From contig JAFWEB010000012.1 of NCBI GenBank assembly GCA_017515925.1, positions 1 to 7,881 of the forward strand: DNA of 7,881 bases, given 5' to 3'. Of this stretch, positions 1 through 5,826 are shown one piece after another. The translations under genes were made by a program, and so were the position numbers. Origin of the DNA: Candidatus Saccharimonadota bacterium (GTDB lineage Bacteria; Patescibacteriota; Saccharimonadia; Saccharimonadales; Saccharimonadaceae). Position 1 is the stretch's first letter. Each line of letters begins with the position of its first letter. A model generated the notes under the pieces. The model did not search any database, was not told where the DNA came from, and saw only the letters and a program-made list of their open reading frames with translations.

Positions 1-365
1 TCCTCGGCGATAATTGCAATACCGGCAATAAAGTCTTTGATCATATCCTGGAAGGCTAAACCTACTACAGCCGTCAAAATTCCAAGTCCAGCAAGCAAGG
101 AGGTAACATTGACACCCAAAATAGACAATATCACCAGTAAGATAATTACCAAGAAAATATAGCGCAAAATACTTGAGAGCATCTGTGATATCGTCTTGAT
201 GCGCTGCTTTTGAGCAGGTTTTGCCTTTTTGCCACCGGCTTTTTCAAAAGTGATTTTGAGAATGCGTTTTAGAATTAAATAGACAACTAATACAAACAAA
301 ATATAGAGTGCCGAATTAATCAGCTTTTTGAGACTTACTTCTGTACCAAAGAAATTGAAAATCAC
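1..365 (-). CDS. MscS-family mechanosensitive channel, N-terminal part (partial)
   Basis: This is the first 121 residues of a small-conductance mechanosensitive channel, a membrane pore that releases solutes under osmotic downshock; the C-terminal part lies beyond the left edge. Three hydrophobic segments are seen (about residues 17-33, 64-86 and 89-120), with a lysine-rich loop at 41-58 between the first two. The third has the Gly/Ala-spaced pore-helix pattern of the family, from LLAGLGILTAVVGLAFQDM onward (residues 90-108), followed by DFIAGIAI. I start at the GTG at 365: an in-frame TAA lies five codons upstream, AGGAG is 6 nt before the GTG, and the next Met (residue 62) would delete the first helix. 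It has its own promoter and is separated from the upstream small gene by a terminator. The family call is firm; the subtype cannot be judged from this fragment. Confidence 0.9.
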   Translation of the reverse strand, partial: MIFNFFGTEVSLKKLINSALYILFVLVVYLILKRILKITFEKAGGKKAKPAQKQRIKTISQMLSSILRYIFLVIILLVILSILGVNVTSLLAGLGILTAVVGLAFQDMIKDFIAGIAIIAE

Positions 366-371
366 TTTTAT

Positions 372-376
372 CTCCT
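372..376 (-). promoter_or_regulatory. Shine-Dalgarno site selecting a GTG start (mscS-like gene)
   Basis: AGGAG on the minus strand lies 6 nt upstream of the GTG at 365-363. It supports GTG as the real start, since no ATG is available between the upstream in-frame stop and the first membrane helix. Confidence 0.75.
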
Positions 377-391
377 GTTATTTCTATAAAG

Positions 392-421
392 ATTATAGCA
401 CAACCATTTTCGGGGAATCAA
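392..421 (-). promoter_or_regulatory. Promoter of the mscS-like gene
   Basis: On the minus strand there is a perfect TATAAT -10 (397-392) and TTGATT as -35 (421-416, four of six consensus bases), separated by 18 bp. The predicted +1 is near 385, giving a short leader that includes the AGGAG site. The -35 hexamer lies in the last bases of the terminator hairpin of the upstream gene, so the two signals overlap. Confidence 0.65.
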
Positions 422-450
422 AATAAGCCAGCAGGCTGGCCTATTTTGAT
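417..450 (-). terminator. Intrinsic terminator after the 68-residue protein gene
   Basis: An inverted repeat with 15-base arms (417-431 and 436-450) can fold with a four-base or smaller loop. Read as minus-strand RNA every arm position pairs, one as G-U; read as plus-strand RNA that position is an A-C mismatch, so the structure is better on the minus strand. The core is GGCCAGC/GCTGGCT and the descending arm ends in a T-rich run (TTATTTTGAT). It begins 18 bp after the stop codon of the 68-residue gene. Because A-rich and T-rich runs flank the core, weak action in both directions is possible. Confidence 0.75.
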
Positions 451-467
451 CTTTTCTATATTATGAC

Positions 468-674
468 TTATTTCTTCTTAGAAAGAGTCAAGAAACCGTT
501 ACGTGGATTCTCATTAACGACACGATCTGCAGGAAGATCAACAGGTGTACCCTTGCCACCGTTCTCAGTCTTAGTAAAGAAATAGATAGTCTGCTTCTTA
601 CCGCCACGAAGGGTAACTTCTGACTGACGTAGGTAGTAGGTAATTCCTTTACTGTTGGTATGTTGATAGGCCAT
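468..674 (-). CDS. Small conserved basic protein of unknown function
   Basis: This gene encodes a 68-residue, soluble, strongly basic protein with no signal peptide or membrane helix. The sequence looks beta-rich: two strands around ITYYLRQSEVTLRG and KKQTIYFFTK (residues 11-35), a Gly-rich turn (39-43), then a short proline-containing segment and a lysine tail (SKKK). I recall similar small proteins beginning with a His-Thr-Asn-Ser-Lys-Gly motif in Saccharibacteria and other Patescibacteria, annotated as hypothetical; this is memory, not a search. The ATG at 674 is preceded by AAGGAGG with a 4-nt gap. A near-consensus promoter upstream and a strong hairpin terminator downstream make it a self-contained, probably well-expressed gene. 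Basic charge and small size would suit binding to nucleic acid or the ribosome, but nothing in the sequence proves that. Confidence 0.8.
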   Translation of the reverse strand: MAYQHTNSKGITYYLRQSEVTLRGGKKQTIYFFTKTENGGKGTPVDLPADRVVNENPRNGFLTLSKKK

Positions 675-678
675 AATT

Positions 679-685
679 CCTCCTT
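679..685 (-). promoter_or_regulatory. Strong Shine-Dalgarno of the 68-residue gene
   Basis: AAGGAGG on the minus strand sits 4 nt before the ATG at 674. It is the strongest ribosome binding site in the window and fixes the start of this short gene. Confidence 0.8.
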
Positions 686-700
686 AATTGATATATTCTT

Positions 701-729
701 ATCTTATGACCCCTAGCTCCAGATGTCAA
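701..729 (-). promoter_or_regulatory. Promoter of the 68-residue gene
   Basis: On the minus strand a perfect TTGACA -35 (729-724) is followed after 17 bp by TAAGAT (706-701, four of six -10 bases). The predicted +1 is about 694, leaving a leader of roughly 20 nt that contains the AAGGAGG site. The promoter starts only 10 bp after the stop codon of the upstream membrane protein gene. Confidence 0.7.
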
Positions 730-739
730 GAGGTTTTTT

Positions 740-1441
740 CTAGTTTTTCAAAAAAACTAATGCTAAACGGAGTACACCCCAGAGTAAAAATCTTAAAATA
801 ACAGCCACAATCACTATCAAACAGATTATCATCATAAAACCAGATAGGGTAGGAGTCCAGATTGGGGAAGAGAAATCATAGCGGAACAACGCTGTCGATG
901 GCAAGGACGCTACAAATGTATCCTGTAAGCTCTCTGATGTAGGGTATTTTGCGATTTCGCCCGTCATACAATCTAGATAGCCCTGACTATTCCAAGCCCA
1001 GCCGTATTGAATAGCCAGAGGTTTACAGACTGCCATGGCTGCCGCAAAAACATTTCCATTAGGATTTTCATCGGTCCCAGCCTGTGCTTCAGCCGCAGCC
1101 AAAGCCTCACTAGCTTTTCTCTGATATTGATGCTCTAGATAAATTGGGCCCGTACCAAAAGATACCTTCTGCACTCCATTTCGCTCAACAATGTTTATCA
1201 CCGTATGAGAGAAGACAAATGATTTTAGCTTTTGCAAAGCCTCTGATATTTTTTCATCATCCCCTTCTTCATCAGCAGCCATTACCTCTTTTTTGAGATC
1301 TGTCATATGGATATGGTCAAATCTCATAATGGTAGCCTCAATAAATAACAAAGGAATCAAAATCAATACCAACTGCCAAGTCTTGACCTGGCGTAGTTTC
1401 TTGAGCGAACGTTTTATGTCATTTTTCTTAATGCCACCCAT
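740..1441 (-). CDS. Two-helix membrane protein of unknown function
   Basis: I cannot assign this 233-residue protein to a named family. It has a basic cytoplasmic N-terminus (residues 1-20, seven Lys and two Arg), a membrane helix at about 22-37, a region of about 160 residues that is probably outside the cytoplasm, and a second long hydrophobic stretch at about 199-230. The outer region has an acidic patch (57-64, AADEEGDDEK area), an Ala-rich probable helix around 107-121, and the only two cysteines, C139 and C158, which could form a disulfide. The NPNGN...VCKP...YGW...C-MTGE pattern (127-162) resembles uncharacterised Saccharibacteria proteins I have seen, from memory only. It is transcribed divergently from murC across a 20-bp spacer and has no Shine-Dalgarno; the predicted leader is about 6 nt. 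A role in the envelope is inferred from topology and neighbours. Confidence 0.8.
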   Translation of the reverse strand: MGGIKKNDIKRSLKKLRQVKTWQLVLILIPLLFIEATIMRFDHIHMTDLKKEVMAADEEGDDEKISEALQKLKSFVFSHTVINIVERNGVQKVSFGTGPIYLEHQYQRKASEALAAAEAQAGTDENPNGNVFAAAMAVCKPLAIQYGWAWNSQGYLDCMTGEIAKYPTSESLQDTFVASLPSTALFRYDFSSPIWTPTLSGFMMIICLIVIVAVILRFLLWGVLRLALVFLKN

Positions 1442-1446
1442 AAACT

Positions 1447-1462
1447 TGATATAATTATATCA
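1447..1462. promoter_or_regulatory. Palindromic bidirectional extended -10 promoter
   Basis: TGATATAATTATATCA is a perfect 16-bp palindrome that fills the gap between the two divergent start codons. Each strand contains TGATATAAT, an exact match to the extended -10 consensus (TGnTATAAT). No convincing -35 is visible on either side, as expected for extended -10 promoters. On the plus strand six bases follow TATAAT (1450-1455), so +1 falls on 1462, the A of the murC ATG. On the minus strand +1 falls near 1447, 6 nt before the ATG at 1441. The two -10 elements overlap, so polymerase could occupy only one direction at a time. A repressor operator is an alternative reading of the palindrome. Confidence 0.7.
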
Positions 1463-2790
1463 TGAATATTTATGTTTCTGGTATTTCTGGAACCGGGCTT
1501 GGTCCGCTTGCTTTGATGGCACGCGATGCTGGTCTCGGTGTATGCGGCTCAGACCTGTCAGAGGGTGCTGTTTCAAGCGAGCTTCGCGCTAAAAAGATTG
1601 ATTTTGCTATCGGCAAACAAGATGGCAAATTTTTACAGAAAAAAGTAGACGAGGGAAAAGTAGATTGGTTTGTCTATACATCCGCCTTGCCAGAAGATCA
1701 CCCTGAATTAGTCCTCGCAAAAAAGCTCGGTCTTCGCACTTCCAAGCGCGATGAATTGATCGCATACCTAGTAGAAAAGCAAGATTTAAAAATGGTAGCA
1801 ATCGCCGGTACTCATGGCAAAACTACCACTACCTCTATGATTGTCTGGACAGCGCTCAATCTTGGCCTGCCGGTTTCATATCTAGTTGGTACTACTTTGC
1901 CTTTTGCCGAAGCCGGACTATATGACCAAGACTCCGAGTTTCTAATCTATGAAGCTGACGAATACGACCGTAATTTTCTTCATTTCTATCCTTGGCTTTC
2001 CGTCATCACCACCGTTTCCTATGATCATCCAGACATTTATCCGACCAAATTGGATTATTTGCGCGCTTTCATGAAATTTGAATCCCAGAGCGATACCGTG
2101 ATTCGTGGCAGTGAAATGGAAGGGGATGCTGTGATAAATAACGACACTTATGATTTTTCTGACAAATTCCACTTAGCTGGCAAAGCTCGCCGCTATGATG
2201 CGAATCTTGCCATGCAAGCCATTTTTGAAATGGTCGAAGAGGCGGATATGGTGACCGCTGGCAAAAATTTGCTCAATCTAAAAGATGCCGAATCTTACGA
2301 GGGCCGCAATATAGACGAAGAATTAATCATAGAAATACTAGATAAATTCCCAGGCGTAGGCCGACGTTATGAACGAATTACAGAGGGGGTATATACAGAT
2401 TATGGACACCATCCAGAGGAAATCGCCGCCACTATTGACATGGCATTAGAAGATGCCAAAATCAACGGATTTAAAGGCGTTGTGGCGCTGTACGAGCCGC
2501 ATCAAAACACTCGCCAGCACGAAGTAAAAGACGGCTACCAAGATGCTTTTGTTGGTGCTGATAAACTTTTCTGGCTACCTACTTATTTGACGAGGGAAGA
2601 CCCAAGTCTATCAATCCTTACTCCAGCTGATTTTATTGCAGATTTATCAAATAAAGAAATCGCCGAGCCAGCCGAGCCAAACGATGAACTAGCGAACAAA
2701 ATTAAAAAGTTTCACGATGATGGCTATTTGATATTATTAATGACCGCCGGCCCAGCCGACGCGTGGTATAGAAAGGTTTTCCATGGCTAA
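1462..2790 (+). CDS. murC: UDP-N-acetylmuramate--L-alanine ligase (MurC-type Mur ligase)
   Basis: MurC uses ATP to attach L-alanine to UDP-MurNAc, the first peptide step of cytoplasmic peptidoglycan precursor synthesis. The 442-residue product has the three Mur domains: an N-terminal nucleotide-binding region starting YVSGISGTGLG (4-14), a central ATPase with P-loop GTHGKTTTT (116-124, K120) and EADEYDRNF (164-172), a SYDHPDIY motif (186-193), and a C-terminal domain with GVGRRYE (298-304), YGHHPEE (314-320) and EPHQNTRQ (345-352). These favour MurC over MurD, E or F. EADEYD rather than the commoner EADESD is also found in Mpl, so Mpl is the main alternative. The stretch between the DH motif and the end of the central domain (about 200-250) is clearly shorter than usual. 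No Shine-Dalgarno precedes the ATG; the transcript is probably leaderless. Its last 8 bp overlap the next gene. Confidence 0.85.
   Translation: MNIYVSGISGTGLGPLALMARDAGLGVCGSDLSEGAVSSELRAKKIDFAIGKQDGKFLQKKVDEGKVDWFVYTSALPEDHPELVLAKKLGLRTSKRDELIAYLVEKQDLKMVAIAGTHGKTTTTSMIVWTALNLGLPVSYLVGTTLPFAEAGLYDQDSEFLIYEADEYDRNFLHFYPWLSVITTVSYDHPDIYPTKLDYLRAFMKFESQSDTVIRGSEMEGDAVINNDTYDFSDKFHLAGKARRYDANLAMQAIFEMVEEADMVTAGKNLLNLKDAESYEGRNIDEELIIEILDKFPGVGRRYERITEGVYTDYGHHPEEIAATIDMALEDAKINGFKGVVALYEPHQNTRQHEVKDGYQDAFVGADKLFWLPTYLTREDPSLSILTPADFIADLSNKEIAEPAEPNDELANKIKKFHDDGYLILLMTAGPADAWYRKVFHG
2772..2776 (+). promoter_or_regulatory. Ribosome binding site of the GtrA-family gene
   Basis: AAAGG lies 6 nt upstream of the ATG at 2783, inside the last codons of murC. 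Together with the 8-bp gene overlap it supports this start and suggests translational coupling with murC. Confidence 0.5.
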
Positions 2791-3349
2791 AAATGTCAAA
2801 AACAAAGTATTAAAATTTGTCGGGGTAGGAATTACTGCTGCTCTTGCCGATTATGGCGTATATGAGTTTTGTCTACTTGTTTTGTTTGGTAATAATAACG
2901 ACATGATCATGGTGTCGCAATTAATCTCCTTAGTGGTTGCAACCTTCGTAGCATTTATTTTGCATAGCAATATCACCTGGAAAGGACGAGATCCAGGGAA
3001 ATACGGCATCATCAAATTCTTTATTTGGAACCTAGTAGTGCTACTTTTGATGCGCTCTTTCCTATCTTGGTTCTTTGGCCTGCTCACTGGCCTATACGAA
3101 TTCGGCTACATGCTTTCTAGCGGAATCAATCTACCATTTTCTTTCGAATTTATCCAAAGTACTGCGATCTTCGTCTTGATGAATATCGTCACTATGACGG
3201 TCAATTACTTCTTCTATGACAACTTTATTTTTGGCAAAGACAAGAAAGAAGAGAAGAGTACTACACAAAGAAAAGCAGAGCCGGCAGCAGATAAATCTGC
3301 AAAGCATTCGGCAGACCAGAGAAAAACATCAGAGTCAAAAGATAACTAA
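2783..3349 (+). CDS. GtrA-family membrane protein
   Basis: This 188-residue protein matches the GtrA-like pattern (PF04138): four hydrophobic segments at about residues 10-34, 43-61, 76-101 and 124-146, with the family landmarks KFVGVGITAALADYGVYE near the start, FILHSNITWKG (58-68) after helix 2, and NYFFYDNFIFG (141-151) after helix 4. Family members are thought to help move or present lipid-linked sugars in the membrane, as with GtrA in O-antigen glucosylation. The last 37 residues are a charged, Lys/Ser/Glu-rich tail, probably cytoplasmic and disordered. It is the second gene of a murC operon, with an 8-bp overlap. Its final 89 bp are antisense to the end of the Wzy/WaaL-type gene. The substrate cannot be told from sequence; nearby glycan genes suggest undecaprenyl-linked sugar. 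Confidence 0.85.
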   Translation: MAKNVKNKVLKFVGVGITAALADYGVYEFCLLVLFGNNNDMIMVSQLISLVVATFVAFILHSNITWKGRDPGKYGIIKFFIWNLVVLLLMRSFLSWFFGLLTGLYEFGYMLSSGINLPFSFEFIQSTAIFVLMNIVTMTVNYFFYDNFIFGKDKKEEKSTTQRKAEPAADKSAKHSADQRKTSESKDN

Positions 3350-4691
3350 ACACCAAGCTAATAAAGAGTGGGGAAGCTTTGCGGATGTTTCTGATGACAA
3401 GAAATGCAACTACCAGAATCAAGCCACAACCAATGAGGCCCGTCTCCAGAAGAATGCTATAATATTCGTTTTGCACAATTTCTTTAGCATTAATGTCATT
3501 TGGGAATTTTTCCTTCATTGCGACACCAGCACTGCCAAGGCCTGCCCCTACAAAGATATATTGAGGATTGGATTTCCAGGTGTCAAAAGCATAGTGATTT
3601 AGATCTAAGCGACGGTTGGTAGATTCCTCGACATAACCAGAAAAATCGGATTCATTATTGTTTTCCTGGTCTGGTTGTGGAGAACTCTGTTCGGTTTGTT
3701 CGGTTTTTGTGGAAATCTGTTCGGAATTATCCTGCACCTCTCGCAAATCAATTTTTCCTAGCGAGAGCTGGTGGATAGATTTGGCTATGCCGGAATAAAA
3801 AGTATCATTTGTCGGGCCCACCTCAGCAAAGATACCTTGCGCACAGAGGGAAATAGCAAATGCTAAGAGTACCATTCCAAGGGAACTAACAATACTTGTT
3901 GATGCAACTTTTATTTTCTTTGATTTCTTTAATAGAATCATTTCCAACGCAAACCCTAATATCATTGCATAAATTGCACCCCTAGAGAAAGTGAAGAATA
4001 GCGTAGCGCTAAGGAATATTGTGACGGCGATCAAGGAAGACTCGTGTTTGAACAATTTCTGTTTATCAAAAGTGCAGATCAGATAGTAGCAGAGAAGCAC
4101 TGGTGCAATTAGAAGATTTCCCATAAACTGCGGTTCAATTGCAAAACCATTTGGATGAGGGAAACCAAAGGCTGTCGTTACGCATCCTTGACAGAGAAGA
4201 GTAGTATCCCTGGATACTCCCGCTACATCAAGGATACATTGAACAAGACAGTAAATTGACATTACGACTGCCGAAACAAGCAATGTAGTCAGAATAATGT
4301 TCAGCAACCCACCAAACGGTGATTTTTTCTCGGATTTAGACAATTTAATACTATATATAATATTCAATATCGAAAATGCCACCAGCCAGACCATCCCAGC
4401 CGTCAGGAGCGTTCGTAATTTATTCCCAGACCAAATCAGGGAAATAGTAAAATACAGGGGAACTATGGCCGCTAGAGCTATCTTTTTCCAATGATAAAAC
4501 TTAATTAAAGAACGAATCTTTGGAAGACTTGCAAGGGAAAAGAGCACCAGCCATATTTCTGGTAGTGATAGCTCGAGGTTCATCGTCTCGCTTTCGCCAA
4601 TTGTTATTACTGGATGATAGGAAAAAAAGAGAACTACCGGTAGCAAGATCAGTAGACCGTTACGAATATAATCAATAAATTTTTTATTCAT
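3261..4691 (-). CDS. O-antigen polymerase/ligase-like membrane protein (Wzy_C family)
   Basis: This 476-residue polytopic membrane protein has about 11 hydrophobic segments and the signatures of the Wzy/WaaL superfamily (PF04932): FGFPHPNGFA (175-184), FTFSRGAIYA (233-242), then a large hydrophilic loop, then VGAGLGSAG (381-389) and QNEYYSILLETGLIG (407-421). Such proteins act outside the membrane on undecaprenyl-linked glycans, either polymerising repeat units or transferring glycan to an acceptor; sequence alone does not separate the two. The large loop (about 287-380) includes a low-complexity Gln/Glu/Asn/Ser linker (320-352) with TEQ repeats. Four cysteines cluster at 148-170 (CLVQC and CQGC). 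It is the last gene of the operon, overlapping the GT4 gene by 8 bp with no Shine-Dalgarno, so translation is probably coupled. Its last 28 codons and stop lie inside the antisense GtrA-family gene. Confidence 0.85.
   Translation of the reverse strand: MNKKFIDYIRNGLLILLPVVLFFSYHPVITIGESETMNLELSLPEIWLVLFSLASLPKIRSLIKFYHWKKIALAAIVPLYFTISLIWSGNKLRTLLTAGMVWLVAFSILNIIYSIKLSKSEKKSPFGGLLNIILTTLLVSAVVMSIYCLVQCILDVAGVSRDTTLLCQGCVTTAFGFPHPNGFAIEPQFMGNLLIAPVLLCYYLICTFDKQKLFKHESSLIAVTIFLSATLFFTFSRGAIYAMILGFALEMILLKKSKKIKVASTSIVSSLGMVLLAFAISLCAQGIFAEVGPTNDTFYSGIAKSIHQLSLGKIDLREVQDNSEQISTKTEQTEQSSPQPDQENNNESDFSGYVEESTNRRLDLNHYAFDTWKSNPQYIFVGAGLGSAGVAMKEKFPNDINAKEIVQNEYYSILLETGLIGCGLILVVAFLVIRNIRKASPLFISLVFSYLLTLMFFSGLPNALQIYLLPALLFFV
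3686..3724. repeat. Short TGTTCGG direct repeats in the linker of the Wzy-like gene
   Basis: Three copies of TGTTCGG occur at 3688-3694, 3697-3703 and 3718-3724. On the coding (minus) strand they encode the TEQ and EQ units of the low-complexity extracytoplasmic linker. Such short repeats can change in number by slippage. Confidence 0.5.
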
Positions 4692-5826
4692 TTTTTTCTG
4701 CTAGCTCCTGTTTAATCAGCAGACGCATCTTTTTGACAAACTCTTTTTTATCAAATTCTAATGTTGTATTTTTTACAACATTTGGATTAAATTTATTTGG
4801 ATCGAATTTCTCTATTGCTTCGGCCAGAGAATTAACAGATTGAGATTCAAAAAACTCGCCGTTTTTCCCAGGCTGAATATAATCTAGAGCGCCACCTTTT
4901 CCAAAGGCAATCACTGGCGTGCCACAGGTCATTGCTTCAATCGGAGCCAAACCAAATGGCTCAAGGCTTGGGAACAAAAATCCATCCGCTTCAGCTAAGT
5001 ATTTACATAGTTTCTTTTGTGACATAGTCGGGAGGAACTTAATATTGGAATTACCGTTTGACATTTTGACTAATTTATTATGTTCTGGGCCATCACCAAT
5101 GAGAGTAAGGTTTACCCCTGTTTTGATGGCTGCTTTTACACACAAATCTAGCCTTTTCCAGTTGACTTGTCGCGAAGTTGTGATGTAATTATTGCAACAG
5201 TCGGCTTGACTTTTTGTTGATTTTATTTCCCTGCTTGTGGATAACTTTTTTAGTTCCGTGGAAAACTTTTCCACATCAACTGGCGGGAAAACTACCTTTG
5301 ATTCCCTCTTGTAATATTTCTTAATTTGATCCTGCGCATAAGTTGAGATCGTCACAAACATATCTGGCCGCTGGGCCGCAGCATAATCTTTCTTGCGAAG
5401 TGGTTTTACGAATAGTTTCAGACCTAATCTCGCCAGTGGGTTCAAAATGCCAAATCCAGGGTTTTTTAGGTAATCATCATACATACCCCAATAATATTGC
5501 GTAGGCACATGGCAATAACAGATGTGTTTCTTGGCTTTTACTGACTTAGCCTCGGCACCAGTCACCGATATTACCAAATCATATTCCGTTAGATCTAGAT
5601 GAGAAAAATATCTCTGCCTGAGTGGGCTAATAAAACGCCTGAGGCAAGTCGGAAATACTTGCAGCCAACCAGTCCTCACATCGGCATCCAAAAACCAATC
5701 AATTCCCTTTTTATTGTATTTTGATGTATAGATTGGTGCATCTGGATACATTTCGTGAAATGCTAGGAGCACTGATTCTGCTCCACCCACCGTCGTTAGC
5801 CAATCGCAAACAAGAGCGACTTTCAT
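4684..5826 (-). CDS. GT4-family glycosyltransferase
   Basis: This 380-residue enzyme has the GT-B fold pattern of family GT4. The N-terminal domain has the acceptor-side GGAE loop (14-17) and CYCHVPTQYYWG (103-114), a motif close to CYCHTP..Y.W of WbaZ-like mannosyltransferases. The C-terminal domain has SRQVNWKRLDL (218-228, donor phosphate-binding Arg/Lys), IGDGPE (243-248), and the E-x7-E motif in EPFGLAPIEAM (289-299, E289 and E297). It would add a sugar from a nucleotide donor to the lipid-linked intermediate on the cytoplasmic face. The donor is not provable; similarity to WbaZ-type enzymes hints at GDP-mannose. The inter-domain segment (about 189-212) is Lys/Ser/Thr-rich and looks variable. 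The start overlaps the phosphotransferase stop by one base (TAATG), with only a distant AAAGG upstream, so coupling is likely. Confidence 0.85.
   Translation of the reverse strand: MKVALVCDWLTTVGGAESVLLAFHEMYPDAPIYTSKYNKKGIDWFLDADVRTGWLQVFPTCLRRFISPLRQRYFSHLDLTEYDLVISVTGAEAKSVKAKKHICYCHVPTQYYWGMYDDYLKNPGFGILNPLARLGLKLFVKPLRKKDYAAAQRPDMFVTISTYAQDQIKKYYKRESKVVFPPVDVEKFSTELKKLSTSREIKSTKSQADCCNNYITTSRQVNWKRLDLCVKAAIKTGVNLTLIGDGPEHNKLVKMSNGNSNIKFLPTMSQKKLCKYLAEADGFLFPSLEPFGLAPIEAMTCGTPVIAFGKGGALDYIQPGKNGEFFESQSVNSLAEAIEKFDPNKFNPNVVKNTTLEFDKKEFVKKMRLLIKQELAEKNE
5236..5275. other. Cluster of DnaA-box-like 9-mers with a 17-bp inverted repeat
   Basis: Within the GT4 gene, TGTGGATAA (5236-5244) is an exact reverse complement of the consensus DnaA box TTATCCACA, CGTGGAAAA (5257-5265) is a two-mismatch version in the same orientation, and TTTTCCACA (5267-5275) is a one-mismatch copy on the other strand. 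The last two form a perfect inverted repeat, GTGGAAAA-C-TTTTCCAC (5258-5274). The bases also encode the K-F-S-T and K-L-S-T peptides of a variable linker, which is a sufficient simpler explanation. Confidence 0.35.

Noticed and set aside
741..759. AT-rich inverted repeat TAGTTTTT/AAAAACTA at the end of the 233-residue membrane protein gene, as a terminator
   Set aside because: It has only one G-C pair per eight, overlaps the last codons and is not followed by a T run on the minus strand. Read-through into the 68-residue gene remains possible.
1942..2172. Minus-strand 76-codon open frame inside murC
   Set aside because: It is antisense to the conserved EADEYD and DH motifs and has no start signals, so it is a shadow of murC.
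3350..3385. AAGCT/AGCTT inverted repeat just after the GtrA-family stop, as a terminator
   Set aside because: The arms are five bases around a long loop and no T run follows, and the position lies inside the Wzy-like coding sequence.
3216..3602. Plus-strand open frame of 128 codons after the GtrA-family gene
   Set aside because: It overlaps the GtrA-family gene in another frame and is antisense to the conserved C-terminal half of the Wzy-like protein. Composition looks non-protein-like and no ribosome site is evident.
4919..5188. Plus-strand 89-codon open frame inside the GT4 gene
   Set aside because: It is antisense to the E-x7-E and GDGPE motifs, with no promoter or ribosome site.
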